A stretch of DNA of 64,000 nucleotides from Mimachlamys varia (taxonomy: Eukaryota; Mollusca; Bivalvia; Pectinida; Pectinidae). The stretch is from assembly GCA_947623455.1 (NCBI GenBank), contig OX392538.1, positions 35,634,001 through 35,698,000 on the forward strand. The letters are read 5' to 3'. Made by a program: the position numbers and the translations under genes. Numbering within the stretch: position 1 is the stretch's first letter; every line of letters starts with the position of its first letter. The notes under the pieces were generated by a model. The model did not search any database and was not told the origin of the DNA. It saw nothing but the letters and a program-made list of their open reading frames with translations. Positions 22,176 to 33,790 of the stretch are shown in pieces.

Positions 22176-22592
22176 GAATCGCCGTCTCCAACGTTTCACA
22201 GAATCGCCGTCTCAAATGTTTCAAAGAATCGCTGTCTCCATCGTTTCACAGAATCGCTATCTCAAACGTTTCAAAGAATCGCTGTCTCCAACGTTTCATA
22301 TAATCGCCGTCTCAAACGTTTCAAGAATCGCTGTCTCCAACGTTTCACAGAATCGCCGTCTCAAACGTTTCAAGAATCGCTGTCTCCAACGTTTCACAAA
22401 ATCGCCGTCTCAAATGTTTCACGGAATCTCTGTCTGAAACGTTTCAAAGAATCGCCGTCTCAAACGTTTCAAAGAATCGCCGTCTCCAACGTTTTAAAGA
22501 ATCGCTGTCTTCAACGTTTCACAGAATCGCCGTCTCAAACGTTTCAAAGAATCGCTGTCTCCAACGTTTCAAAGAATCGCTGTCTCCATCGC
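22176..22592. repeat. 25-bp minisatellite, 17 units
   Basis: The unit is gaatcgccgtctccaacg plus tttca and a short variable link. I count 17 gaatcg-type starts. Units alternate partly between a ctccaacg form ending cacag and a ctcaaacg form ending caaag, giving a 50-bp dimer. Some links lose two bases, so the period is not a multiple of three and the apparent 105-codon frame is not a gene. There are no unique spacers between units. Confidence 0.92.
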
Positions 22593-22599
22593 TGCAACC

Positions 22600-22930
22600 C
22601 AAACCAACCCTTTTACGTCAAATCTGGTAAATGTTTCATGTTTTACTTAACATATTAAGTTCGAGGTTTCATTATTAGTCAATAGAACATTGGAAAACCA
22701 TGAAGACAGAAAACATTTTAATATGATATTCAAGAGGAACCAGCAATTTCGAGGAGTGAATAAACATAAAACACGGTTTATCCGTATATTCTTTAAGGAA
22801 ACATTACATTTTAACTAGTGTTTATTACATCAAAAGACCGGAAACAGACTGTACATGTGGAAACTACTCTCTATATTAAGCGGGAATAGAAGTTTAATTC
22901 AAGCGGTAAACATTAACAAATCATTTGTAT
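22600..22930. other. No gene supported
   Basis: Unique AT-rich sequence between the minisatellite and the next repeat. Confidence 0.35.
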
Positions 22931-23120
22931 ACCCCTGCCATGGGGTTGGGGGCATATAGTGTTACCCATGTCCGTCCCGTCCTGAGCGTCCTTTCGCGTC
23001 CCATGGTAATGTAACCAGCTTATTTGAATAACTACTGTTCCGATTGTCATCAAACTTCGCATACGTAAAAAGCATGAAGAACTAAATTCATATGTGGAAA
23101 GGGAGCATTTTTTGCGTGTG
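22931..23120 (+). repeat. Dispersed repeat with gggggcatatagtgttac block
   Basis: The block cccatgtccgtcccgtcc is followed by ataactactgttccgattg and tcatcaaacttcgcatac. This layout recalls a dispersed repeat type frequent in mollusc genomes, where a (GTCC)n stretch precedes a conserved tail. A GTCT-rich relative may be at 55450-55610. The assignment is from general resemblance. Confidence 0.45.
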
Positions 23121-24555
23121 TTTTGTTTACTTTGTTTGTGATTGTTTTTGTTTTTGTTGTTGCAGTCGGATCTCTCTTCCTATAGAGCCATATTTGTAAG
23201 GCTTGCAGCACTTACACACATGTAACTTCCGCTCCTCACTTAATCTTAGAACTGTAAAACTAATGTCCAAAACCTTGTACAGCAGACCATTCGATGCCAA
23301 TATTGCAGGCAGAAATTCAATATTCTCCAGTTTTCAATTACTTTTTGGTACTTTTTTATTTTGCAATTTGTCTTTACTTTTTTGTTACTATGGCAACCCT
23401 ATGCGTGTAATCATTTAGTCCGTGTTTTTTCCAGTGAATGCTTTCTATATTAATCCGTCGCTGGTTGGTTTGTGTCCGGTCAAATGATGATGACCAGTTG
23501 ACTAAGGCTTGAAATCAGTTTTCTTCAATCGATTTTTTGCCATACCAAGTCATATATTTATGTACGTTATTTGTTAAGCATACATATTTAAATCTTAAAT
23601 ATTAAGGATGTGTTTAAGATGAATACAAAAACGGTACTATGCTCATATTTCAGATAACATAATTATATCATTCTGTATATGTACATTGTACCAACACGGA
23701 CTTATCCTCAAATATATAACTCAGTAATGCTAATTCTCTCTTTAAAACTAAGAGACAGACGTTCGATTAAATCAGATCATACACACTTTACATGGTATTG
23801 CGCTTAAAAATGCAACGATCAGCTGGAATTATAAACGTGATAAACGCAACAAAGGAATGATGTATTTCTAACCAGGCATTGAAACGAATGGTTCGATACG
23901 CCATATCACTATGCATTAGATTGTGTTTGGTTACTTCTGCATCAAATGATTCTCTTGACCCGCTGCAACTTTCAATATTAAGCTAAGCGAGTGCCTTATC
24001 GCCCAGCTTCAGATTAAATCAAGTTTGGTTATTGGCATGGAATTTCTGTATATTTCTTCTTTTGCTAATCGGACCCCTGAATATCAATATCTTTTATGTT
24101 TCATTGTCAGTTTTGTTCAAGCCATTTAAAGATACACCAACATTATCTTCATTATTTTCATCATAATTCTATCATAATGCAAATTGTTTTGTTAGTTGCA
24201 GTATACAAAGTTTAAGTCATTGTCATATAACGCTACTTCAATGTGTTCTTCGCTCAATTATACAGATTGACAAGAAAAAACAGGATAATGACCGTTTTTA
24301 TTTCTACAATTATTTCATTGGTTAACCTAAAATCACTTAACCAGTACAAACAAGTCTAACCATGGTATTAGGAACATTTCTAGTTTTAATAGAACACTAT
24401 TGGGGATATATTGACATATCTCTTGAAATCTGTATACCCATTAACCATTATCTCGTTACATAAAATAACACATCAAGCACACGATGTAAAACCTGGCAAA
24501 AAACAAGTATATAACCCCATGTTGCTGCTATAGGAATACAATCAAAATCGGATGT
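23121..24555. other. No gene supported; unique sequence
   Basis: One 71-codon frame at 23203-23418 is hydrophobic and T-rich with no motif. No named repeat family is present. It may be intron or intergenic DNA. Confidence 0.4.
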
Positions 24556-24559
24556 AAAC

Positions 24560-24935
24560 ATTGCATTGTGACATCACAATGTTGGAAGGTTATGACAGGG
24601 GCAAGCGAAAATAACGCAAACGCCAATGGTAAAATCAACGACTCCTATGTATACGAATACGGTAAACTATGATGACGAAAAGAGAAAAAGGCGATGTGAT
24701 GAAATTAAAAATCTTTCACACTATTATAAACGTGAATATTAGAAAGCTGAGAGTAATTTCTTTGAGAAAACATTATTTGAAATATGGGATATGTTTAATC
24801 TCCCTGACGGATTCAGACAAAGTTGATATTTTCAAAATGGTTGCCAGTTAAAACGTATTTTCATTGATATTGAGCTTATTCGGGTACAACGAGTTGAAAT
24901 GAAATCCTCGGGTTTTTGCCAAATTTAAAAGAGTC
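24560..24935 (+). mobile_element. Family 4 element, diverged copy without hairpin
   Basis: Block order matches 19280-19600: tgtgacatcacaatg, atacggtaaactatgatg, gaaaagagaaaaaggcg, ttcaaaatggttgcc and gagcttattcgggta. The long palindrome that ends the 19.6-kb copy is reduced here to a ctcgggttttt remnant and aaagagtct. Confidence 0.7.
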
Positions 24936-25970
24936 TAGTATTTAGTGCATATATACTGTCTAAAACAAACGTTAAAATATACGATGATATTCTGGATATG
25001 TAGAAGCTGACTGGCAAATGGAATTTTAAATCGTATAAACGCATTAATATGCATAAAAAATAGAACGAAATGCTGAGATTAGGATAAGGTAAGGTTATAA
25101 AAGCTATAAATAAACAACAACGCTGGACGCGCAATCAAACAGCATGGCCTTTGACCTATCTAAGGCAACATAAAATCCGGTAGCAGTATACAGCACCAGT
25201 GATCACCACAACACTGAATAGCAAGACAAGGCAAGGTATTCAAACGGTATCAAGTCAAATAGATCACAGTGTGCCATAGATCAATGGCGTTTAATGAGAA
25301 AAGACAAGTTGATGGTCATGAGCTTTCCCCTTGGGAGAAATCACACGGCAATATCTCATTCCTTCAACAAGTTTTTAGGATATACATTGCCCAAGGAATG
25401 ACATTAAGCAGTCCCTATTTTTTTCTGTAATAGGTCTCATCTGAGTGCGAGGAAGACTGGGTGACTGAATGACGCGCCAGGGTCCTTATAAAGCAGACGT
25501 TGGAGAAAATAACATAGATGAAATGGTGTTGTGAAAGTAATTTGCCGATAATTACATAAAGGAAATAGTAAACTGCGGAAATCGGTCATATATAACGTAC
25601 GTCCTAGGAACACTTTATGTCAGTGAGCCGGTATGACATAAAACAAAGTTAACCTTTTTCTGAGTTCCCTGTGGTGCAGTTTTGCTTAATAGAACCATCC
25701 ATTACTCGTACTGGTAAAAATAGCCATCAAAGGTTGCACAAGCTATAGGTGATGTAGGTTTCTTGCATTTGGTGATAGTCTTGCTTTATGATCATAATGC
25801 GAAGACAGTCGTTAATAGATGCATACACAATCCTGTTAGTGTTCTTTGTATAACCTCAACTTATAAAAGACGAAAAGCATTCACATACAAGAGCGCACTT
25901 GTTCGGTCTTATTGCGTTATGTTGACATATCATGTCTTTGTAGTTTTCCAACAACACACGAGGTTTTTGT
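24936..25970. other. No gene supported
   Basis: Unique sequence. Frames of 69 codons at 24925-25134 (minus) and 25763-25972 (plus) have no motif. The second ends directly at the start of a family 3 copy. Confidence 0.4.
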
Positions 25971-25971
25971 A

Positions 25972-26215
25972 AAGATGACGTAACACACACAAGTGCTGCA
26001 CCTTTCAAATTTGGTAATAGCTACAGTATGACGAAAACATTAATTAAACTGCACCATACAGCTGTTTCGTCCCCTTGGACTCTTCATTGATGCTAGAGCC
26101 CAAAAGGTGGAAATCCAAAATTCTAAACTAATGTAGAAGCAGAAGGGTCAGGTGCGTCAAACCCCTTTAATTTATGAATTTGGAAGTAAAATTCTGAAAA
26201 AATTCAAACCGTGTA
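25972..26215 (+). repeat. Family 3 dispersed repeat, near complete
   Basis: Blocks tgacgtaacacacac, ctacagtatgacgaa, cagctgtttcgtcccc, tgatgctagagcccaaaagg and gggtcaggtgcgtcaaacc occur in family order. It is similar in length to the copies at 856 and 35343. Confidence 0.85.
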
Positions 26216-27100
26216 CTAGAAAATGTGTATAATAAGGTGATAACTATTCAAAACAATAAACAAACCATGGTTCACAGAGCTTCAACTGGCTTCGGTAAAG
26301 TTGAAAAGTTTGCTAAAGAAAGTTGCATTTATATTTGAGTGTGAATGTTTTTGGGTTGTTTTTTTGCACAAATAATTCAAAACACTAAACGCAAGCGTTT
26401 CAAGCCCGACACCATTTAACCGTCTAACCATTGCTGAATATAATGTAATATGTCTCCATTATTGAACCCAATATCCAAGAAACAAAACAGCAAACAAACA
26501 AACAAACAAAAATGAAATATACATACAGCGGAAGCGAGCATTACATGTAGTAACTGTTCAGAGCGCCTCCATTATCAAAGCTTAAATTGAACACTAGGTC
26601 CATAATGTTTGGATCGTTTAAGGATGGGTACTGAATGCAAATTTAACTTTTGAAGTAAATTTTGTTTTACCACAGTCGTTGGGGTTTTAATTAACCGGTT
26701 AGACATTTGTTGCATTAGATTTTATGAGTTTGTCATTCCTGTGCACGGTATATGATTAAATAAAGTTTTGTGGGAAAGGCGCTCGTGGTGATATGACTAA
26801 TGGGTATAAACTCACGCATTGACATAAAAAATGACTTTGTTTTACAACCTTTTTTGTTGTTGGCAGCAAAATCATGAAATAAATAAATGAATGCTTTTTA
26901 ATACTGAAACTATTATTAGAAATGAATCGCGAATTATATTCTCGTAAACATATCGTATCGTATATTCCCGCCAAATGATGAGAGCGTAAACAACCAGCAA
27001 ACGTTCAAAACATCCTTCTTTGGTATTTTGTAAAGACCTTTTGCATGTTCTTGGCATTGTCTGTGCTGACACAACAAACGTTTAAGCTATGACCAACATG
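26216..27100. other. No gene supported; (CAAA)n at 26491-26511
   Basis: Unique AT-rich sequence with a five-unit CAAA microsatellite. The overlapping minus-strand frames at 26756-27072 have no motif. Confidence 0.4.
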
Positions 27101-27104
27101 GACA

Positions 27105-27245
27105 GCTTACTACTAAGCTATGAGATAAACGTGACGATTTCATTTTTCCGATCGTGAACTTTTCATTTCTTGAAAGTAACATCCCTGTTTCTCCAACCTA
27201 TGTTGCTTACATGTCGCAGTTGATTCGTTATTCCAGCAAGATGCA
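27105..27245 (-). repeat. Family 1 fragment (3' part)
   Basis: On the plus strand the reversed 3' part of family 1 is read: gataaacgtgacgatttc, ccgatcgtgaacttt, taacatccctgtttctcc and acatgtcgcagttgattcg. Only the last quarter of the element is present. Confidence 0.75.
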
Positions 27246-27689
27246 ATATTGATTTAAAGCTTGTTGAGAAAACTGATTTCAAATGGTTTTGCTTGTTCGT
27301 TCGTAGGTTTGGAAAGCTGCCGTATTGGCCTATAATTCATGTTGTGGCTATTGCTGTTTGGTAGTGACCATCAGGCCTGGGAAATAGGGAGACGACAGCT
27401 GGACAGATCAGAGTCCGCCGGACACGACGGACAATGAGGATTTATTGGCCAAACTGACACATGTCTGGTCACTTATATATGTGTGTACTCTAAAGGAAAA
27501 GTTCATCGACGAAGAGGCTGTTGCCTAGCAACATGACATATAATATGTCGCCACGTCCTTTGATTATGTACCTCGCAAATGGTTCAGTATTGAACACATT
27601 TTCTTTTGTTTGGTTACATCTTTATTTTACGTTCTTTTAAAACTGAGGTTATTAACGGTGTATGCTTCGCGATTTTGGAGAATGTGTTC

Positions 27690-27850
27690 TGTTCGTGTAA
27701 GCCTACTTGCAATAGTCTGGATCTTTTGACGATTTGAAGTGCTACCACACTGAAGTATACAGTAGAACACCCCACCCAGTTACATGATACTGACAACGGG
27801 TGAAACAGTCGTTCCACTACCATTATACTGAGCGTCAGGAAGGCAACAGT
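27690..27850 (+). repeat. Family 2 copy
   Basis: Blocks agtctggatcttttgacg, aagtgctaccacactgaag, acaccccacccagttacat and ctgacaacgggtgaaac match family 2. The 104-codon minus frame across it is a repeat translation. Confidence 0.75.
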
Positions 27851-28074
27851 GCCTACACTTTTTTTAGCCTTCTTCAAATAGGCGAATATTAAACTAAAGG
27901 CCATGCATACGTTTCGATTACCCGCCATTTAGATGTTGTCTTTGCTGTGAAGGTTGGCAGTTCCGAATGAAAGAATATTATTTAGGAAATTAAAAAACAA
28001 ATCTGTCGAACGTAGTTATCATTTGCATGCTGCATTTTTTTCCAATATAAAAAAAATTAAAAATACAAAATGGT

Positions 28075-28420
28075 CAACATAACCAGAACCCAAACTTAAA
28101 AGTGATCAGGGAATTAAAGAATACCGAAAAGGTCAATTATTAGATTTACACGGACACGCTTAAAACAGTACAAGAGAAAAAGACCAGGTTTTCCAGGGGA
28201 GTAAGTATCTTCGGTTTCATTAACGACACCCGCCTCGTAAATCTAGGTCACATCTCTGTAAATGTCATGTCCACAAAGTGAGAATTAAGGCACCAATCTC
28301 AATCACAACAAGTAGATATACTAATAAGAATATTGAAAACATGTCCACCTTCAATATTACAGACGGATACAGAATATCTCTCAATGAGAAATAGATGACA
28401 ACCATAAAGTGTGATAATAT
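28075..28420 (+). repeat. Family 1 copy, diverged
   Basis: Blocks ccagaacccaaacttaaaa, aagaccaggttttccagg, gtatcttcggtttcatta and gtccaccttcaatattac are in family order with many substitutions. The 15-codon block is still open on the minus strand. Confidence 0.7.
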
Positions 28421-28905
28421 CTGTCAAGAAAATACGAACATTTACAGATTACATACCACAGAATTTATGCACTGACAGAAAATGTTAAAATTGTTTTGAA
28501 GAGGGGAACAAACTGGAGATAAACGTGTTTTGGATCAATAAGAACCGTGCCAGTAATGAAAAAGCTATGTAATGGTAAGATAACGGTGGCAGAATCGTTA
28601 AGTTTATTGATAAACCACTTCAAACTATCAGAATGTATAACAAGTTATCTTAAAACACCTATATAAATGCCATAACTCACTGCTGTGAAATCTTAAGTGT
28701 TTCTTTTAGATCGACAATCAGTACATAAAAAGTGCATTTCCTGATTCTAGATGTACTAAATGGTTTATAAAAATTTATGTCAAAAACCCATTAAGGAATA
28801 TTCATGTATTTTGTTTAAGAACGTGAAGACAACGTCATATGTTGCAAATAAAAATGAATCAATCAATGCGACAAAACAAAAAACACTGTTATTGTACCTG
28901 ACAAA
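28421..28905. other. No gene supported
   Basis: Unique AT-rich sequence with no coding or repeat signal. Confidence 0.35.
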
Positions 28906-28909
28906 AGTA

Positions 28910-29108
28910 CTGTAAACATACATATTTTAGCTGTATTCTTATTAGAGTTATTTTTGCGATTAAGGCTAATAAAATGATTGCACAAATAACATTTTTATAG
29001 CACTTTCTACACAAAACATTGGGTGTGCGCCAATTCATCAATGCGCTTATCTGTTTAATTTCGGTTATGCGCTAAAATTTGACTGCGCCAAAATAAGAAC
29101 ATTTTCAG
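28910..29108. mobile_element. CTGTAAA-group MITE, weak ends
   Basis: The left end ctgtaaac is preceded by TA and the right end attttcag is followed by TA. The internal sequence (tgcgccaaaat, gcgctaaaatttgac) is typical of the group. The inverted repeats are short and imperfect, so confidence is moderate. Confidence 0.5.
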
Positions 29109-29109
29109 T

Positions 29110-29940
29110 ATAGAAATCATAGTCCATGGTTTCTAAGGAACTGCAACATCCCCAAATTAATCGCCTTTTACGAAACGCATTCAATATCTCAATGTTCATA
29201 AAAATACAAGGAACTGCAAGGGCCAAACATTAATATCGTTTTACGAAGCACTAAAGACAAAGAAAAAACACCACCAAGTCTGGAAGGAAAATCCTATTAG
29301 TCACCGCCTTCCATCATGCAATGGACCAAAGCAGGCTTTGTTTTTCCTAGATCTGAACCGGTATACAAAGTTGTCAACTATGCTGAAATCAGCCAAAATA
29401 AATATTGACCATTTAGTATTCGCATGTATGCTTTGTACAATTTGTATATGGACACGTGCTTGCGTTCTGAGACAAAAGTGCCACCAATGAAAGAGTACGA
29501 GCAACAATCATTGACAAAAAGTACATCGGTATTTACGACTGATTTTCCAGATTAATCCGTCACATATTAACACTGCCAGGAGTGTCTTGTCTGTCTAAAG
29601 GCCATTTAGTGGCATCGATTATCGATTTATGATAGCCGTAATATCGTTTGTTGTCTGTGTTTGTAGTCTACCGGAGGGTTGGTCGGATCTAAATACATTA
29701 CAAACTCGGAAAATTGCCCCAAATCATAATTAATATTCACATTATTTTCTGTGTAATATAACCGGACGCTAACTAGTAATCTACTTCACCAACGTCGGTT
29801 ACATCCTTTGTATAACGCAAGTTCCCATAGTTCAACATGGTTTGAAATTTTGACGATTTTGAATAGAAACATAATGATAGCTGTACATGTTTCAAACACT
29901 GTTGTGATTATTTAGATACTTTGCAATAGTTATCAGGTAT
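29110..29940. other. No gene supported
   Basis: Unique sequence. A 68-codon minus frame at 29301-29507 has no motif. Confidence 0.4.
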
Positions 29941-29945
29941 TCCTA

Positions 29946-30300
29946 GGGGTGGCAGCTGCCGAGGGTTTAAGGTTTCTGACAATTTGCTACCATTAGCCCT
30001 CTATATCTAGGTTGCAGTGGTCACGTGTTTAAGATATCTGGTACTCTGCAACCACTAACCCTCTATCTCTGTCTGGGTTGCGATGGCCAAGTGGTTAAGG
30101 TGTCTGACATTCTGCTACACTATCCCTAAACCTCAGGGTCGTGGGGACCAACCTAGGTGGGGCAGTTTTTAATTTTTGGCCGTAAGTCGGTGAATTTCTC
30201 CAGGTTCTCCGGCTTTCCACCACCATCTTAACCTGGTAAGACCTTCAAATGCCATAGCTGTTAATAGGGCGTAACCAGAAAAAATCTTAGCTCCCTTTTC
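29946..30300 (+). mobile_element. tRNA-derived SINE with tripled tRNA-like head
   Basis: Three consecutive segments of about 65 bp (from about 29946, 30010 and 30076) share the layout ggttgc-atggcc-agtggttaag, gtctgacattctgctac and ccctctatctctg. The last one is the clearest, reading gcgatggccaagtggttaag as an A box of the tRNA-Leu/Ser type and a degraded B box at cagggtcgtggggacc. It is followed by a SINE body with gtaagtcggtgaatttctcc and aggttctccggctttcc. It is not a functional tRNA. The body is related to the minus-strand element at 60650-60835. Confidence 0.65.
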
Positions 30301-30790
30301 AATATTTGAACTTTCTGAAAACAAAAACAAATATCCTCAGATAATAATTTTCTCACGTTTTCATAGTTTCCTACATATGTTTATGATTATTGTCATACCC
30401 TTGGTCGTTTCCTTATGTACCGCTGTACATTTGTTGATCGGAAGATACTGCATCTGTTAGAGTAAATGAAAATTCTTCCGGATAAATAGCGTATGGATTT
30501 GATAGTTCCATAAGATTTTCCGACCTATAAAGAGCTGAGGCCAATTAAGGACGGTTGCGTAATGTATGCGCTAGGAGTATAGCGTTTAGTGCGTATTTAG
30601 ACTTTAGCATTGCAACGTTCCAAAGCTCAATTTACCATCACCTTTACCCTTTACCCCGAGTAAAATTTTCGAATTACATGGCAAAAGAGGGTTACTTTTC
30701 TCTGATGGGTGCCTGTCCCATATTAATTCTCTCAATGCCTGAGTGCTAAGATAATATACGTAAGGCTTCTGACGACATCAGTGTCAAAGA
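30301..30790. other. No gene supported
   Basis: Unique sequence. The 64-codon frame at 30555-30749 has no motif. Confidence 0.35.
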
Positions 30791-30792
30791 AA

Positions 30793-30885
30793 GATGACGT
30801 AACACACACGTTGCACCTTTTAATTCTAGTAATAAATACAGTATGCGGAAAAAATTAATTAAACTGAATCATACAGCTGTTTTGT
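30793..30885 (+). repeat. Family 3 fragment (5' part)
   Basis: Blocks gatgacgtaacacacacg, acagtatgcggaaaaaatt and cagctgttttgtcctcc. The copy is truncated after about 95 bp. Confidence 0.75.
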
Positions 30886-31404
30886 CCTCCTCATCATCCA
30901 TACCTAAATTCAAGAACTGTACGTGGGTCCGGTCATTGTGTCGGACCATTAACGATATTTTTAATTAGTTGGGTTTTATTTTGCTTTTATGTCCTTACCT
31001 TTAATTGTTTCAAGTCATCAACTATTTATCACACAGTGAACGCGTCCTCATCGCAATGTATTTTGCAATTAAAGAAAATTAGAAACGTCGATGTCAATTC
31101 AGTTTGCTCAACGTATTTGTGGTATGTTTAATCAATTCTAACTATTTTCTCACATTTAGAAGTCGTTTGGTATTTTAATTTTCGACTGAAACATTTTAGA
31201 CACAAAAGCTTTTATATCTTTCTGTTTAAAGAACAATGTGTTTCACTTTCATTTTTGTTACGTTATTTTTTTTTCTCGCTTCCGAAGACATGATTGCTTT
31301 GGTAATTTCGCTGGAACCTTCCCATTGCTTGTCAACATGTATGTGTCATTTGCTTTGTTTTTTGTTTTTTGTTTTTTTTGTATTTTGCATTCTTTCTGTT
31401 CTAG
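30886..31404. other. Unique sequence ending in a polypyrimidine tract
   Basis: No gene is seen. The last 60 bases (31345-31404) are T-rich and end in ttctttctgttctag, a strong match to an animal 3' splice site. Confidence 0.45.
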
Positions 31405-31538
31405 AAACAACCACATCATTGCAATTCTGTACAGGCGACACCAAACACGTCAAAACTGTCATCTCCATTGTAACAAATGAGCAATTAGCATGCACTGAGT
31501 CGTATGTAAACGAAATCCGTGGCCTCGAATGCGCATGA
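31405..31538 (+). CDS. Possible terminal coding exon, unrecognised
   Basis: A long T-rich tract ending in ctag immediately precedes an open stretch of about 44 codons that ends in tga. In this frame the peptide has balanced polar and charged composition (it includes KHVKTVISIVTNEQ and ends GLECA), unlike the Phe/Leu-rich translation upstream of the splice site. That change of character exactly at the acceptor is the argument for a real last exon. No domain is recognised and no upstream exon was found. It could equally be a chance frame. Confidence 0.25.
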
Positions 31539-31639
31539 CATTTGTAAGCTGATTTAAGGTTGGAAATGGTGCTGTAGACAGTGATGATTTATATCAATAT
31601 GTCCAACCACATAGCAGGAAGCGGACATGTATCAATTGT

Positions 31640-31792
31640 ATCATTCTCCTCCTCCTCTCTCCCACTCCTCCTCTTCCCCTCCTCCTCTTCCCCTTTTCCT
31701 ATCCCTCCTCTTCCCTCTCCCCCTCTTCCCCTTCTCCTCTCCCTCATCTTCCCCTTCTCATCTCCTTCTCTCTCCTTCTTCCCTTCCTCCCG
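31640..31792. repeat. 150-bp polypyrimidine tract
   Basis: The plus strand is almost pure C and T in ctcctc/cttcccc units. Both apparent plus-strand frames through it (Ser/Pro/Leu-rich) are artefacts. It is a shorter counterpart of the purine tract at 1200-1708. Confidence 0.9.
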
Positions 31793-31799
31793 GGCTCAT

Positions 31800-32555
31800 G
31801 TCTTTATGTATTGAGGCCAACTTTGATTTATACACATATAAATGAATAACACTGACCAGAATTGGTTTTAAAATACATACCTGACTGCCACCGTACATAA
31901 GCTGCACCCCTTAACTCGCAAAATCAGTGGATAGTTACAAATTGGACCAATTAGTCTGTCAGAATTATAGCACAGCGCCTCCTGACGGTCACTAGACGAA
32001 GCCGTAATTACGCGGTCTTATGTTTCCCTCTTTAATTGGAAGGTTGTCGAGTGGAGACAGTCGATGTTGTTTCTGCCGGCTCCTTGTTTTCGGCCCTTGT
32101 AGTAGACCGTGACTTATATTAAGTTGTCATAACGATTTCTCGCCGAAGCCAATCTGTAACACAGCCTCATAAATCAAGGCACGCGTATTCTTGGAATCTT
32201 TGGTCATTATTGGACGTGACACCTTCCAAGCCACAGACAAGATCCAATTCAAATCTTGTACTCCATATCCCGTTTATACATTAAGGATAATTGGAGTTAT
32301 AAATTCGATATTTCATGACCAGATGTATTTTGCGTGACGAAACTACTAAACATTTTGTATAAACAGTGTATGTAATACGGCCATTATTTACTGAAATATA
32401 AAATAATCTATAGATGAAAAACATTTTCTCAAAAAAAAATATCAAAAACACCATATTTCATTAATTTGGTCTAGTGATGAAGGTTTTGGAATCTGTTCTC
32501 TGTCCGAATCATACGAAAGTCTAAAAAAAATGGTAGTTGCATATGAACCTTTCCC
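31800..32555. other. No gene supported
   Basis: Unique sequence. The patch at 31960-32230 is richer in G+C than its surroundings (acgaagccgtaattacgcgg, gtcgagtggagacagtcg) but has no open frame of note. Confidence 0.4.
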
Positions 32556-32559
32556 AGCT

Positions 32560-32790
32560 TGCATCAACATTATGGGAGTGGAACGACTGGTTCACCCGAT
32601 GTCAGTAAAATATGACCGGGTAAGGCTGTGCTGCTGGCGACCTTTGGCAGTATTCTCCCGTGTACAATATAGTAGCACTACGAAGTTGGCATCAGTTTAG
32701 TTCTGTCGCATGAATACTAACACATCTCTCAGCCTAAAAAACACACACGCACTCAACTCAAACACTCGCATCTCACCTGAAAAACCCGTC
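32560..32790 (-). repeat. Family 2 copy with cacacacgcactcaa tail
   Basis: Blocks gtggaacgactggttcaccc, agtaaaatatgaccggg and tttggcagtattctccc are followed by acatctctcagcctaaaa. The same tail follows the family 2 copy at 41325-41770. The 68-codon frame at 32710-32916 is therefore mostly repeat. Confidence 0.75.
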
Positions 32791-33220
32791 ATTCTAAAAT
32801 TCTTAAAAGATCATTTAGGACATAAAACTAAAGCAGTCCATCAGCAAGTGTGTTTTACGATTGTAGTCCCTACCGAAAATGTGTTCCTGGTAAATACAAG
32901 GCTTTTGAGTAGGTAATAGGTAATTGTTGACAAAATATTTTGCATTATCTGAAATCAATATATACGCAACTTTTCAAGATCATTATGAATACTTTTGGTA
33001 AATTTTAATAATGTGACGGCGGATTAATATGGTCAAAAGTCAACGGGTGTTCCCGTCTTATTTTTCCGGTTTGACATGTAATTTTTCGGTTATGTCAGAG
33101 GCAGACACTTGTAGCAGGAGGCTAAATACTACAAAATCCTTCAAACATGCCCTTTGAAGCCTTCGCCAGGTATTATATGTGCATCTACACATTTGCCGCT
33201 TGTTTTGAACTTAAAATACT
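32791..33220. other. No gene supported
   Basis: Unique sequence between family 2 and family 1 copies. Confidence 0.35.
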
Positions 33221-33224
33221 AAAG

Positions 33225-33430
33225 TAAATAACTGAAAATAAATTAGAGAATACCGAAGCATTAACAAAATCATAATCCGAACTCAAAATCGATTAAACCA
33301 GGGGTAAAATATGAACACAGGAAATATTTACATGGAGACCCTTGTAAAAGTACAAGAGAATAAGACCAGTTGTTCCGGAAGGGTAAACGTCTTCTGCTTC
33401 ATCGACGACACCCGCCACACTGGAAAGCTA
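33225..33430 (+). repeat. Family 1 fragment (5' part)
   Basis: Blocks accgaagcattaacaaaatc, cataatccgaactcaaaatc, ggagacccttgtaaaagtac and gtcttctgcttcatcga. Truncated after the cgacgacacccgcc block. Confidence 0.8.
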
Positions 33431-33544
33431 AGTAACAACATAACAAACGTTAGTTAGCTGTGTTAGTCCAAAAAAAAATCATATGTTTAACAGTGTTACT
33501 GTGCATTGTATATACATGTACTGTCATGATTTACTGCTTGACAA

Positions 33545-33790
33545 GGGGAGGTTGCGATAGGTTCTTGTAAGCTTTCTTGCGATAGTCTGGATCATTTGCC
33601 TGATTTTAAGTGCTACCACACTGAATAGTACTGCCAAAGGTCCCTAGCAGGACACCCCGCCCGGTCACATTATTCTGAAAACTGGTGAACCAGTCGTTCC
33701 ACTCACTCACTGATATAATGCTGAGCGTCAAGCAGGTAGTCAAAGTCACTTTACACAAACTGGTGTGTCTCGGCCTGGGAACAAAACTCA
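33545..33790 (+). repeat. Family 2 copy
   Basis: Blocks gcgatagtctggatcattt, agtgctaccacactgaa, aggacaccccgcccggtc, aactggtgaaccagtcgttc and atgctgagcgtcaagcagg. This is one of the clearer copies of the family. Confidence 0.8.

Noticed and set aside
22120..22437. 105-codon frame with repeated RFKESLS/NRRLKRF-like peptides
   Set aside because: It follows the 25-bp minisatellite. The period is not a multiple of three and the frame depends on chance link deletions.
22176..22592. CRISPR-like array of short repeats
   Set aside because: Units are directly adjacent with no unique spacers, and the DNA is animal-like.
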